Counted from the first letter of the stretch, positions 25,417 to 34,800 are shown. The stretch: 64,000 nt of DNA from JANXZS01 sp963797255 (GCA_963797255.1 CAWCOV010000030.1:186001-250000), one strand, 5' to 3'. The notes: generated from the sequence alone by a model not told the origin. Made by a program: numbers and translations.

Positions 25417-26517
25417 ATGCGGCGATTTCTCTCACTTCGTGATTTTGATTGGGTGTTGCTCAGCCTCGTGCTCCTGCTTTCGGTTATCAGTGTCTTCGAG
25501 ATCTATTCGGCCACCATGCACACCAAGTTTGTGGGGTTCCACAAGACGCAGATTATCTGGCTGCTGGGTGGGCTGGTGTGTATGTTCGGGCTCAGCCTGG
25601 TGAATTATCACCGGCTAATCGACTACGTGCATTACGCGTACATCGTGTCGATCGTAGCGCTGCTGTCGGTCATGGTGGTGGGGACGAAGGTGCTGGGAGC
25701 GCGGCGGTGGATCAAGTTGCCGGGCGGCATTCATTTTCAGCCATCGGAATGGGTAAAGCTGATCCTGATTGTGGCGGTAGCGCGGTACTTTGTGACGCTG
25801 GCTGGGCGCGATCTGACCTGGAATGACATCTTCAAGGCATTCGCACTGGTCGGGGTTCCGATGCTGATGGTGCTGAAGCAGCCTGACCTGGGAACGGCGC
25901 TTACGTATTCGCCGATCCTGCTTTGCGGGCTCTTCCTGGGAGGCATTCGCTGGAAACAGGCGGTAATCCTGGGGCTGGCAGGGGCGGTGTTCATCGGGGC
26001 GGCATGGTATAGCGGCAAGGTGCTAAAACCCTATCAAAAGGCTAGGCTTACGAGCTTTGCGAATCCGGATAACGATCCCAAGGGCAGCGGGTACCAGATT
26101 CGCCAATCCCTGATCGCGGTGGGTTCCGGGGGAATTTGGGGTAAGGGAGCCACGAAAGGTACGCAGACACAGGGGGATTTCCTTCCCATCCCGTATACGG
26201 ACTTTATCTTTGCGGCATTTTGCGAAGAGCATGGGTTCGTGGGCGCGGTGGCTGTCCTGCTGCTATACTTCTGCATATTGATGCGTTTGATTCAAAACGC
26301 TCAAACAGCTGCCGACCTATCCGGAACGTTCCTGGTGATGGGCGTCGTGGCCGTTCTGATTTTTCAGATCGCGGTCAATGTCGGGATGGTAGTCGGACTG
26401 ATGCCTGTAACCGGAATCCCTTTGCCCTTAATGAGTTACGGCGGATCTTCGGTTCTGTTCACGTTCCTGGCTCTGGGCATGGTGATGAATGTCCGCATGA
26501 ACCGATTCGTGAATTAG
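25417..26517 (+). CDS. rodA: Rod shape-determining glycosyltransferase RodA (SEDS)
   Basis: A 366-residue SEDS-family membrane protein with about ten transmembrane helices. It polymerises glycan strands from lipid II with PBP2 as partner. Visible signatures are WIKLPGGIHFQPSEWVKL, LKQPDLGTALTYSPIL (with the essential catalytic Asp) and PLPLMSYGGSSVL near the C-terminus. ATG 25417 has an AGGA-type site ahead. It ends the shape cluster; a 417-bp leader separates it from rng. Confidence 0.96.
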   Translation: MRRFLSLRDFDWVLLSLVLLLSVISVFEIYSATMHTKFVGFHKTQIIWLLGGLVCMFGLSLVNYHRLIDYVHYAYIVSIVALLSVMVVGTKVLGARRWIKLPGGIHFQPSEWVKLILIVAVARYFVTLAGRDLTWNDIFKAFALVGVPMLMVLKQPDLGTALTYSPILLCGLFLGGIRWKQAVILGLAGAVFIGAAWYSGKVLKPYQKARLTSFANPDNDPKGSGYQIRQSLIAVGSGGIWGKGATKGTQTQGDFLPIPYTDFIFAAFCEEHGFVGAVAVLLLYFCILMRLIQNAQTAADLSGTFLVMGVVAVLIFQIAVNVGMVVGLMPVTGIPLPLMSYGGSSVLFTFLALGMVMNVRMNRFVN

Positions 26518-26934
26518 GTGGCTGCGGCTGTGAACCGCTAGATTTTTTTGTCCGGCAGTGCGCATGCGCCATGCCGGGAGTAAGGAAGTATCAGTTCACA
26601 ACTTTTACAACCGGCCGGGTAGATCACCGGGCCGGGCAGGATTGGGTATGAGCGCGCAAAGACGGGTAACGGCCCCGCCTGATTTCAAGGCTGAAGTGGT
26701 CACAAACTCCTTGCGCCCAGATAGCCTCCAAGAGCACTTCGATTCTTTCAGTGAGCCTCCGCCCGGTTCCGGGCGCAGGTGTGTTTTACCCCTCACGCAA
26801 AGCATCCTCTTCGCTACGGCCGTCTCATCGTCTTCCCCAATTCTCTCCGGAACCCCGGGAACGGGAGAATTCCTGTTCTGATCGCCCTGACCGAACGCCT
26901 GGCTGGCTAAGGCCTGCCGGGAAGAAGAGGCAGA
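26518..26934 (+). promoter_or_regulatory. 417-bp intergenic leader upstream of RNase E/G with inverted repeats
   Basis: No convincing gene lies here. There are two GC-rich inverted repeats: CCGGCA/TGCCGG (26552-26577), enclosing GCGCATGCGC, and CCGGCC/GGCCGG (26611-26635). The first follows a T-run rather than preceding one, so neither looks like a normal rodA terminator. RNase E genes of enterobacteria use a long structured 5' leader for feedback; the same use here is only inference. A short open frame at 26558-26881 has no ribosome binding site. Confidence 0.35.
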
Positions 26935-29900
26935 ATGGCGAAAGAAATATGCATTTCCAGCACGCCCCATGAGACGCGGCTGGCGATTATTGAGAATGAT
27001 GAGCTCGCGGAAATTTACTACGAGCGTGAAAATGAATACACACTGGCCGGTTCCATTTACAAGGGCCGTGTTACCCGCGTACTGCCCGGTATGCAGTCGG
27101 CATTTGTCGATGTAGGCCTTGAACGCGACGCCTTCCTTTACGTCACGGATTTTCTTGAAGAGCAGGAAGACTCCGCTGACTTTGAGCGTGGTAACGGCCA
27201 GGCTCCTCGGCGCGAAAGCAAGGCAGATGGCGACGGCGCCCCGCCCCGGGAAAACCGCGGACGCGAGCCGAGAGAAGCGAGGGAACCGCGTGAGAACCGG
27301 GACAATCGTCCCCCGCGTGCTGCAGCCCAGCCTGATCAACAAGCTGAAGAGCTGAATGTTGCAACGCCTTCTCCAAGCGAGGGACGTGAAGACGAGTCGG
27401 AACAGGGCGGTACCAGACGCTGGCGTGGCCGTCGTGGACGTCGCCGGGGCGTCCGTGGCCAGCAGCCACAACGCGAGGGTGGTGCTCCAACGAGTTCGCA
27501 GCAGGAGACGACGCAGGAGCCTGCCGAGACATTTGATATTGAAGCTGCACCGGAAGTTGAAACCTACACACCGGAACCGCGGCGTTCCTATGTGCCGCAA
27601 ACGTCTGCGCCAGCGCAGGCCGTGTTTCTTCCCGGCGAGTCGCTGTCGAAATACGGCATGGCGCCCGCCGTTGAACCGCAGATTGAGATTGAGTCCCTTC
27701 CGAGCAATCCCATTGAGCCGTTCAAGGCTGCACCGGCCTACACCACCTTCAAGCCTTCCACGCTGATTGAAACTCCGATTGTGTGGGACGGCGGCAGCAT
27801 TTTGCCCGGGGAGACGATTTCGCGCTATCGCGGCGACGATTCATCTGCCAAGCAGAAGGCCGTAATAGAGACGACGAGCGATCCTGAGACCGTTGCAGCG
27901 GAAGCTGTAGAGGCGGAGGAAGCCAAAGCCGAGACTGAAGAGCAGTTTGAAGCGGCGGAACAGGCCGAATATGAAGCAGCGGAAGAAGAGACGTCCGCGA
28001 TAGTGGGACACGCCGCAGAACCTACCGTTGAGGCCGAGCCGGTTGCCGAGATTGAGCACATTGAGGCGTCTTCCGAAACCAATGTGGGGCCAATTGCAGA
28101 GGAAGCGGAGCCGCACACAGCTTCTGCATCGTATCGCGTCGATCCTTCCGCGCCCAGCGAGTATCGCGTGACTTCACCGGTGGAAGAGGCCGAGGTTGAA
28201 GGGCATTTCATTCATGCGGCAGAAGAAGCGCAGATCGAGCCCGTGGCAGAAGCCGCGGCGGAAACTCTGCCTATCCTCGAGGCGCATGTGGATCGCCCGC
28301 ACGTCGACCGCGTGCTTGGAACCTTCGAGCCGGTGGTGCCCTCGTACGATGCTGAGGCACACCTGAGCCATCCTGCTGAAGTGGAAGCTCCGATTGAGCC
28401 TGCGAAGCTTGCTCCGCAGGTGGAAATTGAGAAGGAAGAAGCGACGGCGGAAAAGGAAGAACTCCTGACCAAGGAGCAGGTTCTTGAAGAACTGCAGGAC
28501 GTTGCTGAGGACTTCGAAGAATCTGACGAAGAGCCGGGTGAAGGCGGAGCCAATCCGCAAGGATTCGCGCCGGGCTCTGGCGTAATTGAAGAAGAGACGA
28601 TTGAAGAAGAGGAGTATGACTACGCTCCTCTCTACGCTCACCAGGATGAGCATGATCTTGATGAGTTGGAAGAAGAGACGATCGACCACAATTTAACGGG
28701 GACCGATCTCGGTGAAGTTGTGAGGGACACACATCTCGATCAGCGTATCCACGTAGCCTTCAACTCGAATGTCGCGACCGAAGACACCGAGGAAGAAGAG
28801 ACCGACGAGGATCTTGGTACTGAATCGGTAGGCGACGACGGCTTTGATGAAGAGTCCGAAGAGTCGCCTGCGGTAGAAGGTGCTCCGGCGCCCAGCCGTC
28901 GTCCGGATGACGGACGTCGCGGTGGACGAGCCGGACGGCATGGCCGCGGCCGCAGCAACAATGGCGGGCGTGGTGGAGATCGCGGCGGGGATCGCGGGCG
29001 TAGAGCGACATCGCAGTTGAGCGATTTGCCGATCATCAGCGACCTGTTGAAGCAGGGGCAGGAGATCCTGGTTCAGATTGCGAAGGAGCCTATCGCCAAG
29101 AAGGGCGCGCGCATCACCAGTCATATCGCGCTGCCGGGACGCTTCCTCGTTTTCATGCCGACCGTGAACCATGTTGGCGTTTCGCGCAAGATTTCGTCTG
29201 ATGAAGAACGCCAGCGGCTGAAGCGGATTTTGATCAGCGAGAAGGGCGACACCACCGGCGGGTTCATTGTTCGCACAGCGGCAGACGGTGCCGGAGAAGA
29301 AGATCTTCGCGCGGACATTCGCTTCCTGATCAGCTTGTGGGCAGAGATCAAGCAGCGCACGGATTCTGCGAAAGCTCCGGCGTTGATTTATCACGATCTC
29401 AATCTTGTCGAGCGTATTCTGCGCGACCAGGTTTCCGATAATTTCTCGTCCATCTGGGTGGACAACGAAGTTGAGTACGAGCGCATTGTTCGCTTCCTGA
29501 ATCGCTTCCAGCCATCGCTTGTCCGCCGTGTGAAGTTATACACGAAGGAAACGCCACTGTTCGAGCAGTTCGGAATCAGCGACGAAATCAGCAAGGCGTT
29601 GAAGTCGAAGGTGTGGTTGAAGTCGGGTGGCTCCATCGTGATTAACCAGACGGAGGCACTGGTAGCGATCGACATCAACACCGGAAAATATGTTGGCAAG
29701 ACGGCTCGTTTAGAGGACACCATTCTCAAGACAAATCTCGATGCGATTCCGGAGATCGTTCGCCAGATTCGCCTGCGCGATTTGGGCGGCATCATCGTGA
29801 TCGACTTCATCGACATGGATGAGCGCAAGAACCGGCATCGCGTGATGCAGGCGCTGGAAGAGGCTTTGAAGGCGGATCGTGCGCCGTCCAAGGTTCTGCA

Positions 29901-30228
29901 GTTCAACGATTTTGGATTGGTTGCGATCACGCGCAAGCGAGTGAAGCAATCGCTCGAACGCACCTTGAGCGTGCAGTGCACCATCTGCCAGGGTACTGGC
30001 ATGGTGAAGAGCCCGGCAACGGTGTGCAACGAAATCTACGTTGAAATGCGCAAAATGCAGAATGGCTTTGATCATGGCGACGTGCTTCTGCGCGTTCATC
30101 CCGACGTGGTGAAGACGCTGAAAGAACACAATGCCAAATGGCTGACGGAGCTTGAAGAGATGATTGGCAAGAACATCATCGTGAAGAGCGATCCCAGTCT
30201 GCATCCAGAGCAGTTCGATATTCACTAG
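26935..30228 (+). CDS. rng: RNase E/G family endoribonuclease with giant insertion in S1 domain
   Basis: A 1097-residue ribonuclease. The first half of the S1 domain is at 36-75 (GSIYKGRVTRVLPGMQSAFVDVGL) and continues only at about 693 (LPIISDLLKQGQEILVQ). The residues between are a Glu/Ala-, Arg/Gly- and Pro-rich, probably disordered insertion of about 617. The catalytic DNase I-like part follows, with Asp913 (AIDINTGK) and Asp957 (VIDFIDMD) matching the metal-binding aspartates of RNase E, and a zinc-link CTICQGTG (Cys1015, Cys1018). The protein ends soon after the small domain, as in RNase G. The family cleaves single-stranded AU-rich RNA in mRNA decay and rRNA maturation. A strong terminator follows. 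Confidence 0.93.
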   Translation: MAKEICISSTPHETRLAIIENDELAEIYYERENEYTLAGSIYKGRVTRVLPGMQSAFVDVGLERDAFLYVTDFLEEQEDSADFERGNGQAPRRESKADGDGAPPRENRGREPREAREPRENRDNRPPRAAAQPDQQAEELNVATPSPSEGREDESEQGGTRRWRGRRGRRRGVRGQQPQREGGAPTSSQQETTQEPAETFDIEAAPEVETYTPEPRRSYVPQTSAPAQAVFLPGESLSKYGMAPAVEPQIEIESLPSNPIEPFKAAPAYTTFKPSTLIETPIVWDGGSILPGETISRYRGDDSSAKQKAVIETTSDPETVAAEAVEAEEAKAETEEQFEAAEQAEYEAAEEETSAIVGHAAEPTVEAEPVAEIEHIEASSETNVGPIAEEAEPHTASASYRVDPSAPSEYRVTSPVEEAEVEGHFIHAAEEAQIEPVAEAAAETLPILEAHVDRPHVDRVLGTFEPVVPSYDAEAHLSHPAEVEAPIEPAKLAPQVEIEKEEATAEKEELLTKEQVLEELQDVAEDFEESDEEPGEGGANPQGFAPGSGVIEEETIEEEEYDYAPLYAHQDEHDLDELEEETIDHNLTGTDLGEVVRDTHLDQRIHVAFNSNVATEDTEEEETDEDLGTESVGDDGFDEESEESPAVEGAPAPSRRPDDGRRGGRAGRHGRGRSNNGGRGGDRGGDRGRRATSQLSDLPIISDLLKQGQEILVQIAKEPIAKKGARITSHIALPGRFLVFMPTVNHVGVSRKISSDEERQRLKRILISEKGDTTGGFIVRTAADGAGEEDLRADIRFLISLWAEIKQRTDSAKAPALIYHDLNLVERILRDQVSDNFSSIWVDNEVEYERIVRFLNRFQPSLVRRVKLYTKETPLFEQFGISDEISKALKSKVWLKSGGSIVINQTEALVAIDINTGKYVGKTARLEDTILKTNLDAIPEIVRQIRLRDLGGIIVIDFIDMDERKNRHRVMQALEEALKADRAPSKVLQFNDFGLVAITRKRVKQSLERTLSVQCTICQGTGMVKSPATVCNEIYVEMRKMQNGFDHGDVLLRVHPDVVKTLKEHNAKWLTELEEMIGKNIIVKSDPSLHPEQFDIH

Positions 30229-30253
30229 ATCGAATTTTCCAACGCAAAATAGG

Positions 30254-30284
30254 AAAGGCCGGGCGATTCCCGGTCTTTTCTTTT
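30254..30284 (+). terminator. Intrinsic terminator after rng
   Basis: A 10-bp stem (30254-30263 with 30269-30278, one G-U) with a 5-nt loop, followed by TCTTTT. It lies 26 bp after the rng stop. Confidence 0.85.
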
Positions 30285-30403
30285 GCGGCTTGCGATTAGG
30301 ACCGCGACAATCTGCGGGAAATCGCGTCTAAGTAAGTGGCAAAAGCGGAGAGGTGCGACCCAACGTGGTCCGATCACAGCCCGCATCGGAGTTTGAGGGA
30401 CCT

Positions 30404-31192
30404 ATGTCTTATTCGGATCGCGTTTTCACTTTCTGCCGCGTGGCATCCGTAGCGGCAATCGTCGCCCTTTTCGCGGGATTGAGCCCGCTAGTAGCGCAGT
30501 CCTCAAGTTCAGCCGACTACCGTGCGTCTGCGGACCCGGATATTTCATCATTGCCGGTAAGCCCGTCCTCCAACCTGGCTGAATCGCAAAGCCCCAATAG
30601 TGTGCCGAACTATGGCTATCCGGAAAAGTATGGGATGAGCCATTTTGCAGCCGAGTTTGGTGGGGGCTGGACCACCCCTGCGAACGAGAGTCAGCATGAT
30701 CTCACTTACGGATGGGATGTTGTGGCCGGTGCGGGGTACAAATTCAATCACAAGTTTTCGCTTCTCGGCGAGTACCAGTTCAACTCCAACAAGATTCCGG
30801 GCAAGGTGCTGGCCCAGGTAGGCGAGCCGGGCGGCAACATTCATATCTGGTCGTTGACGGTTGCTCCTGTCTGGAATTACAAGACGAGCGGCGTATGGGG
30901 CGGATACGTGACGGGTGGCGGCGGATATTATCGCAAGACTACTTCGTTCACTGAGCCTGCACTTATCACCGGCTACTACTGCGATTATTTCTACTGTTAT
31001 CCCTACCAGTATGTTGGCGATGTTGTGGTGGCCCAGTTCTCAACCAACCAGGGCGGCGTGAACATTGGTGGCGGATTTACGTTTGGCAATTGGAGCGGCG
31101 GCAAATTGTATGCCGAGGCGCGTTATACGTGGATTGACACGCCGGGCCGTAGCACCGAAATTGTCCCGGTAACCTTTGGATTCCGCTGGTAA
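30404..31192 (+). CDS. Outer-membrane beta-barrel protein
   Basis: A 262-residue protein with a signal peptide (cleavage near LSPLVAQS, residue 32), then amphipathic strands rich in Gly, Tyr and Trp and a terminal aromatic strand ending VTFGFRW, as expected for barrel insertion. YxFNHKFSLLGEYQFNSNKI resembles OmpA/porin-like 8-strand barrels. ATG 30404 has GAGGGA upstream; the open frame reaches 30353. No specific substrate can be inferred. It is flanked by strong terminators on both sides, so it is monocistronic. Confidence 0.8.
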   Translation: MSYSDRVFTFCRVASVAAIVALFAGLSPLVAQSSSSADYRASADPDISSLPVSPSSNLAESQSPNSVPNYGYPEKYGMSHFAAEFGGGWTTPANESQHDLTYGWDVVAGAGYKFNHKFSLLGEYQFNSNKIPGKVLAQVGEPGGNIHIWSLTVAPVWNYKTSGVWGGYVTGGGGYYRKTTSFTEPALITGYYCDYFYCYPYQYVGDVVVAQFSTNQGGVNIGGGFTFGNWSGGKLYAEARYTWIDTPGRSTEIVPVTFGFRW

Positions 31193-31209
31193 GGAACAGC
31201 GTGACGAGC

Positions 31210-31236
31210 AGCGGAGCTTCGGCTCCGCTTTTTTTT
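31210..31236 (+). terminator. Strong intrinsic terminator, UUCG loop
   Basis: A perfect 8-bp stem AGCGGAGC/GCTCCGCT (31210-31217 with 31222-31229) closes TTCG and runs into a T-tract (31229-31236). It terminates the outer-membrane protein gene. Confidence 0.93.
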
Positions 31237-31245
31237 GCGCGTTTG

Positions 31246-31632
31246 CTAGACGAAGCCAAGCTGCTTCAAACGCAGAATCCCGCCGCTTAAGACGGCGAGT
31301 GGTGTGAGCATGGTGAGCGTCAGTTGATAGGCGACGGGGACTGTGCCTTTTAATTGCAGAGCCGAAAGCGCGGAAAGCAGCAACACGACCAGCGCGAGCG
31401 CGAGCGTGTGAACGAGGGGATTCTGCCGAGCGATGCAGGCCGTGACGTATCCCCCAGCCATGCCGAAGACGGCGCTGCTGGCTAGATTAAACAGCTTATA
31501 GTTCAGTTGCGGTTGCGAATTATCCGCAAGGCTGGGTGCAAAGCGTTTCGTAAGGAATGTCGAGATTGCGACCAGGACGGCAATCGTCAGAAAGCCGCCT
31601 CCAATCGCGAGAAAAGAGTGCAGGACTTTCAC
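31246..31632 (-). CDS. Small polytopic membrane protein
   Basis: A 128-residue protein with four hydrophobic helices (about 8-28, 50-68, 73-92, 100-120). The GTG start overlaps the stop of the upstream M24 peptidase gene by 4 bp (GTGA), so it is coupled to it. No named family was recognised; it resembles short hypothetical membrane proteins. Confidence 0.65.
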   Translation of the reverse strand: MKVLHSFLAIGGGFLTIAVLVAISTFLTKRFAPSLADNSQPQLNYKLFNLASSAVFGMAGGYVTACIARQNPLVHTLALALVVLLLSALSALQLKGTVPVAYQLTLTMLTPLAVLSGGILRLKQLGFV

Positions 31633-32941
31633 CGCGCTGCTTTCATCTCAGCTTCTACTTCCTCGGGCGTATGCGCGAGTGAGGCTGTGAAGTCGATGAG
31701 CTTGCCGTTCGCATCTACGTGATAAACGTCTTCAATTCGGACGCCCAGCTTTTCTTCCGGGATGTATACGCCGGGCTCAATTGTGAACACAGCGCCCACC
31801 GGGATTGGCTTCTTGTAATCCATCGGATCATGCACGTTGATGCCGACCGAGTGGCCGAGTCCATGAATCCAATACTTACCGAGCGGCTCGCCATGCAAAT
31901 CCTTGCCGTGAGTGTTGATGTAATTCCATGCGACGGTGTCGAGGGAGTCCGGATCGGTGTGGTTGCGGTCGTTGATCTTCGATTTGCCGGCGACGAATGC
32001 GGCCATCGCTGCACGCTGCGCGCCTAAGACAACTTCGTAGATCTCACGCTGGCGTGCGGTGAAGTGTCCGCTGACTGGAACCGTGCGCGTGATGTCGGAG
32101 GCATACATGGAATACTCGCCAGCGGCGTCCACCACGACGACATCGCCATTCTGCATGGTCTGGCTGTTGTCAGAGTAGTGAAGCACCGTCGATTGCAATC
32201 CGGAGCCAACGATGGGCGCATACGAAACTCGCTCGCATCCCTGGTCCATCAAGTTTTCGATGATGATTCCGGCAACGGTGCGTTCTTTCGCTCCGGGATG
32301 TACGGCATGCATCATGGCTTTCTGCGCGATCATGGAAGCATCGGATGCCTTCGTAAGCAGATCGATTTCGTGCGGCTCTTTCACGGTGCGCAGCGGGGTT
32401 GTGACGGTGGCGATATCGTGCGTAGGGGGCACGGTGCCGGTGCCAAGCGTCGAGGCGAGGAGAGTAAAGAGTGCGGATGCCTCTGCGGAATTCTGCTGGC
32501 TCCAGAAACTCTGCCGGATTACGCGATCGTCCTGCGAGAGCTTGTTCAACACGGTCGGCAGATCCGTTAACGCCTGCACTTCGCTGACGCCGGTGGTAGC
32601 GGAGACGTTGGGCGATGCGGCATCGAGTTTCGCTCCGTGTAAAGCTCGGTGCGACGATTGCGCGAAGGCAGGAAAAGAATCTCGCGATAGCTGCGGGCTG
32701 GATGATCGCTGGTAGCTGCGGAGGGGCTTTGAATCAGGAGCGCTGCGCCAGGCTCATTCCATCCCGTCAGATAGTAGAAGTCTTCGTCCTGACGATAGGG
32801 CATGAAGTCGAGCACGGGTTCCTGCGCCGCGAACAATATGGCGACGCCACCGTTCAGCGCCGTGGCAACGGACTCGCGTCGCGCGCGATAGTCGGCGGTG
32901 GGTTGTTTATCGAGCGCAGATAACAGGGTTGGGCACGACAC
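31629..32941 (-). pseudogene. pepP: Frameshifted Xaa-Pro aminopeptidase (M24B)
   Basis: The two halves of one enzyme are in different frames. The N-terminal AMP_N domain is read from 32941 (ALDKQPTADYRARRESV, DFYYLTGWNEPGAALL) and the C-terminal pita-bread peptidase domain ends at 31629. Restoring one G near 32635-32636 (ACGGAGCG to ACGGGAGCG) joins them as LYTGAKLDAAS. The metal ligands are all kept: VVDAAGE and SDITR aspartates, GLGHSVG histidine, EPGVYI and RIEDV glutamates. A signal peptide, MFRKIAVVLL from ATG 32970, sits in another frame and would need a second indel near 32941. The intact motifs leave sequencing error as likely as true decay. Confidence 0.8.
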
Positions 32942-33023
32942 AGCAGGACTACAGCAATCTTTCTAAACATTCTTTGAACACTCCAGCGATTTGCAAAACT
33001 TGAATCAAATGGGCCGTCAGAAC

Positions 33024-34781
33024 TTAAACGCCAACTGGATATGGCTTGGGAGAAGACTCGTCCAGATTTGCGCCCCTGCGGAAGCGCTCGAAACGTCCCT
33101 GGAAGAGCGACATCAAGCCCGTGTACCAATAGCCCACGACGAACAGAAACAGGAACGGCAGCGTGAAGTAGTTCTCATTCGTGACGGCGTACCAGATGGT
33201 GAGCGCGAAGTAGCAGCCGATGCCGAGCTCGATCCACGGAATAATGCCGAGACGCTTGCGATACTTTGCGGCCTGCGACTTCTCGCCTTTCTGCAATACG
33301 CGGTATTTCGGCGTGCGCTTGAAGGCGCTCTTGATTCCGAAGAGAGCTTCCATTACCGCGATCGTATTGGTGACCGTGAGTCCAATGCCAAGCGCCATTA
33401 GGAAAGGCAGGTAGAGGAACGTCTTGAACCAGCTACGCGGAAAGAGCTCCTTCTGCGACACTAGGTAGAAGGAGGAAATGGAGAATGTCGATGCCATAAA
33501 GAGAGGCACATCGATCAGCAGCATCTGGAACCAGCCCTGATAAAAGCGGATGACCATGGCGGGCATCAATAGAACAGAGAGAATCACCATGAGCGGATAG
33601 CTCAGGTTTGCGGTCAGGTGGTAGATCGCCTCAACCTTGACGCGGCGTGGAGCATTGCTGTGAATGACCTGCGGCAGGATTTTCTTTGATGTCTGGATGA
33701 GGCCCTTGGCCCAACGTGCCTGCTGTGTTTTGAAGGCGGTCATTTCAATTGGCAATTCGGCAGGGCATTCAACATCGGGGAGGTATTTGAATTTCCATCC
33801 TGCAAGCTGCGAACGGTAGCTCAGATCCGTGTCTTCGGTGAGTGTATCGTGCTGCCAGCCGCCTGCATCGGAGATAGCCTGACGCCGCCACATGCCTGCT
33901 GTGCCGTTGAAATTGAAGAAGACACCGCTGCGTGCGCGCGCTCCATGCTCGAGCACAAAATGGCCGTCAAGCAGGATCGCCTCAACCTGCGTAAGGAAGC
34001 TGAAGTCGCGATTGAGATGGGTCCACCGCGTCTGCACCATGCCGATTTTCGGATCGTAGAAATGATGGATGACTTGCATCAACCAGTCTCTCGGTGGCAC
34101 GAAATCTGCGTCGAAGATGGCGATGAGTTCGCCGGTGGCAGTTTTCAGGCCCGCGTCAAGCGCTCCCGCTTTGTATCCATAACGATTTTCGCGATGCACA
34201 TAGACGATGGGGTGTCCGAGCGCGCGATAACGCTCCACCATCTGGCGAGCCACATCCTTGGTCTCGTCCGTCGAGTCGTCGAGCACCTGGATTTCGAGCC
34301 TGTCCTGCGGGTAATCCATATTGCAGCAGGCCTCGAGCAGACGATCGATGACGAACTGCTCGTTGAAGATGGGTAGCTGGATAGTGACACGCGGCAACTC
34401 GGTGAAGTATCCGACAGGCGTGACGTCGAGATTCTTCTTGTTCCGATAGTACTTGTAGACGAGCTGGTAACGATGCATTCCATACGCCGCGAGGATGATC
34501 ATCACGGTGAAGTAAGGAATGAGCAGAGCGATGTCGAAAGGGTTCCAGCGGTAGAGATGCTCAAACGTCCGGTCACCGTAGTGCGTGCGCAGGTAGTGCT
34601 GGAGTCCGCGCTGGTTCGCCGCCAAAAAGAGGCCCAGCGAATTCGCCTTCCACAGCAGAGATGCGAACGCGGTTTTTGTGACGGCGAACGTCAGGAACAT
34701 AAGTGCAAGCAGAATCGTGCCTCCACATTGCGTGTCTGCGGCTGGGTCTTGCCAATTGTACGCGAGGAGCAAACTGCCCAC
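33024..34781 (-). CDS. Membrane GT2 glycosyltransferase (cellulose/glucomannan-synthase-like)
   Basis: A 585-residue processive beta-glycosyltransferase. N-terminal membrane helices (about 25-42 and 83-102) precede the GT2 domain with DDSTDET (first aspartate pair), FDADF (DxD), LTEDTDL (TED base) and QQARWAKG (QxxRW acceptor/processivity motif), and four to five helices follow. The arrangement matches CesA/CslA-like enzymes making beta-linked glucan or mannan from nucleotide sugars. No PilZ domain or cellulose operon partners are nearby. The GTG start at 34781 has no good Shine-Dalgarno site. mqnC ends just upstream. Confidence 0.88.
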   Translation of the reverse strand: MGSLLLAYNWQDPAADTQCGGTILLALMFLTFAVTKTAFASLLWKANSLGLFLAANQRGLQHYLRTHYGDRTFEHLYRWNPFDIALLIPYFTVMIILAAYGMHRYQLVYKYYRNKKNLDVTPVGYFTELPRVTIQLPIFNEQFVIDRLLEACCNMDYPQDRLEIQVLDDSTDETKDVARQMVERYRALGHPIVYVHRENRYGYKAGALDAGLKTATGELIAIFDADFVPPRDWLMQVIHHFYDPKIGMVQTRWTHLNRDFSFLTQVEAILLDGHFVLEHGARARSGVFFNFNGTAGMWRRQAISDAGGWQHDTLTEDTDLSYRSQLAGWKFKYLPDVECPAELPIEMTAFKTQQARWAKGLIQTSKKILPQVIHSNAPRRVKVEAIYHLTANLSYPLMVILSVLLMPAMVIRFYQGWFQMLLIDVPLFMASTFSISSFYLVSQKELFPRSWFKTFLYLPFLMALGIGLTVTNTIAVMEALFGIKSAFKRTPKYRVLQKGEKSQAAKYRKRLGIIPWIELGIGCYFALTIWYAVTNENYFTLPFLFLFVVGYWYTGLMSLFQGRFERFRRGANLDESSPKPYPVGV

Positions 34782-34800
34782 GCCAGAGGGTTAAGAGCTT

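Noticed and set aside
26552..26577. Hairpin after rodA as a rho-independent terminator
   Set aside because: The T-run precedes the stem rather than following it on the plus strand, so it does not fit a terminator for rodA.
26605..27600. Minus-strand 331-codon open frame
   Set aside because: It is antisense to the rng start and leader; the sequence is a shadow of the GC-rich coding strand.
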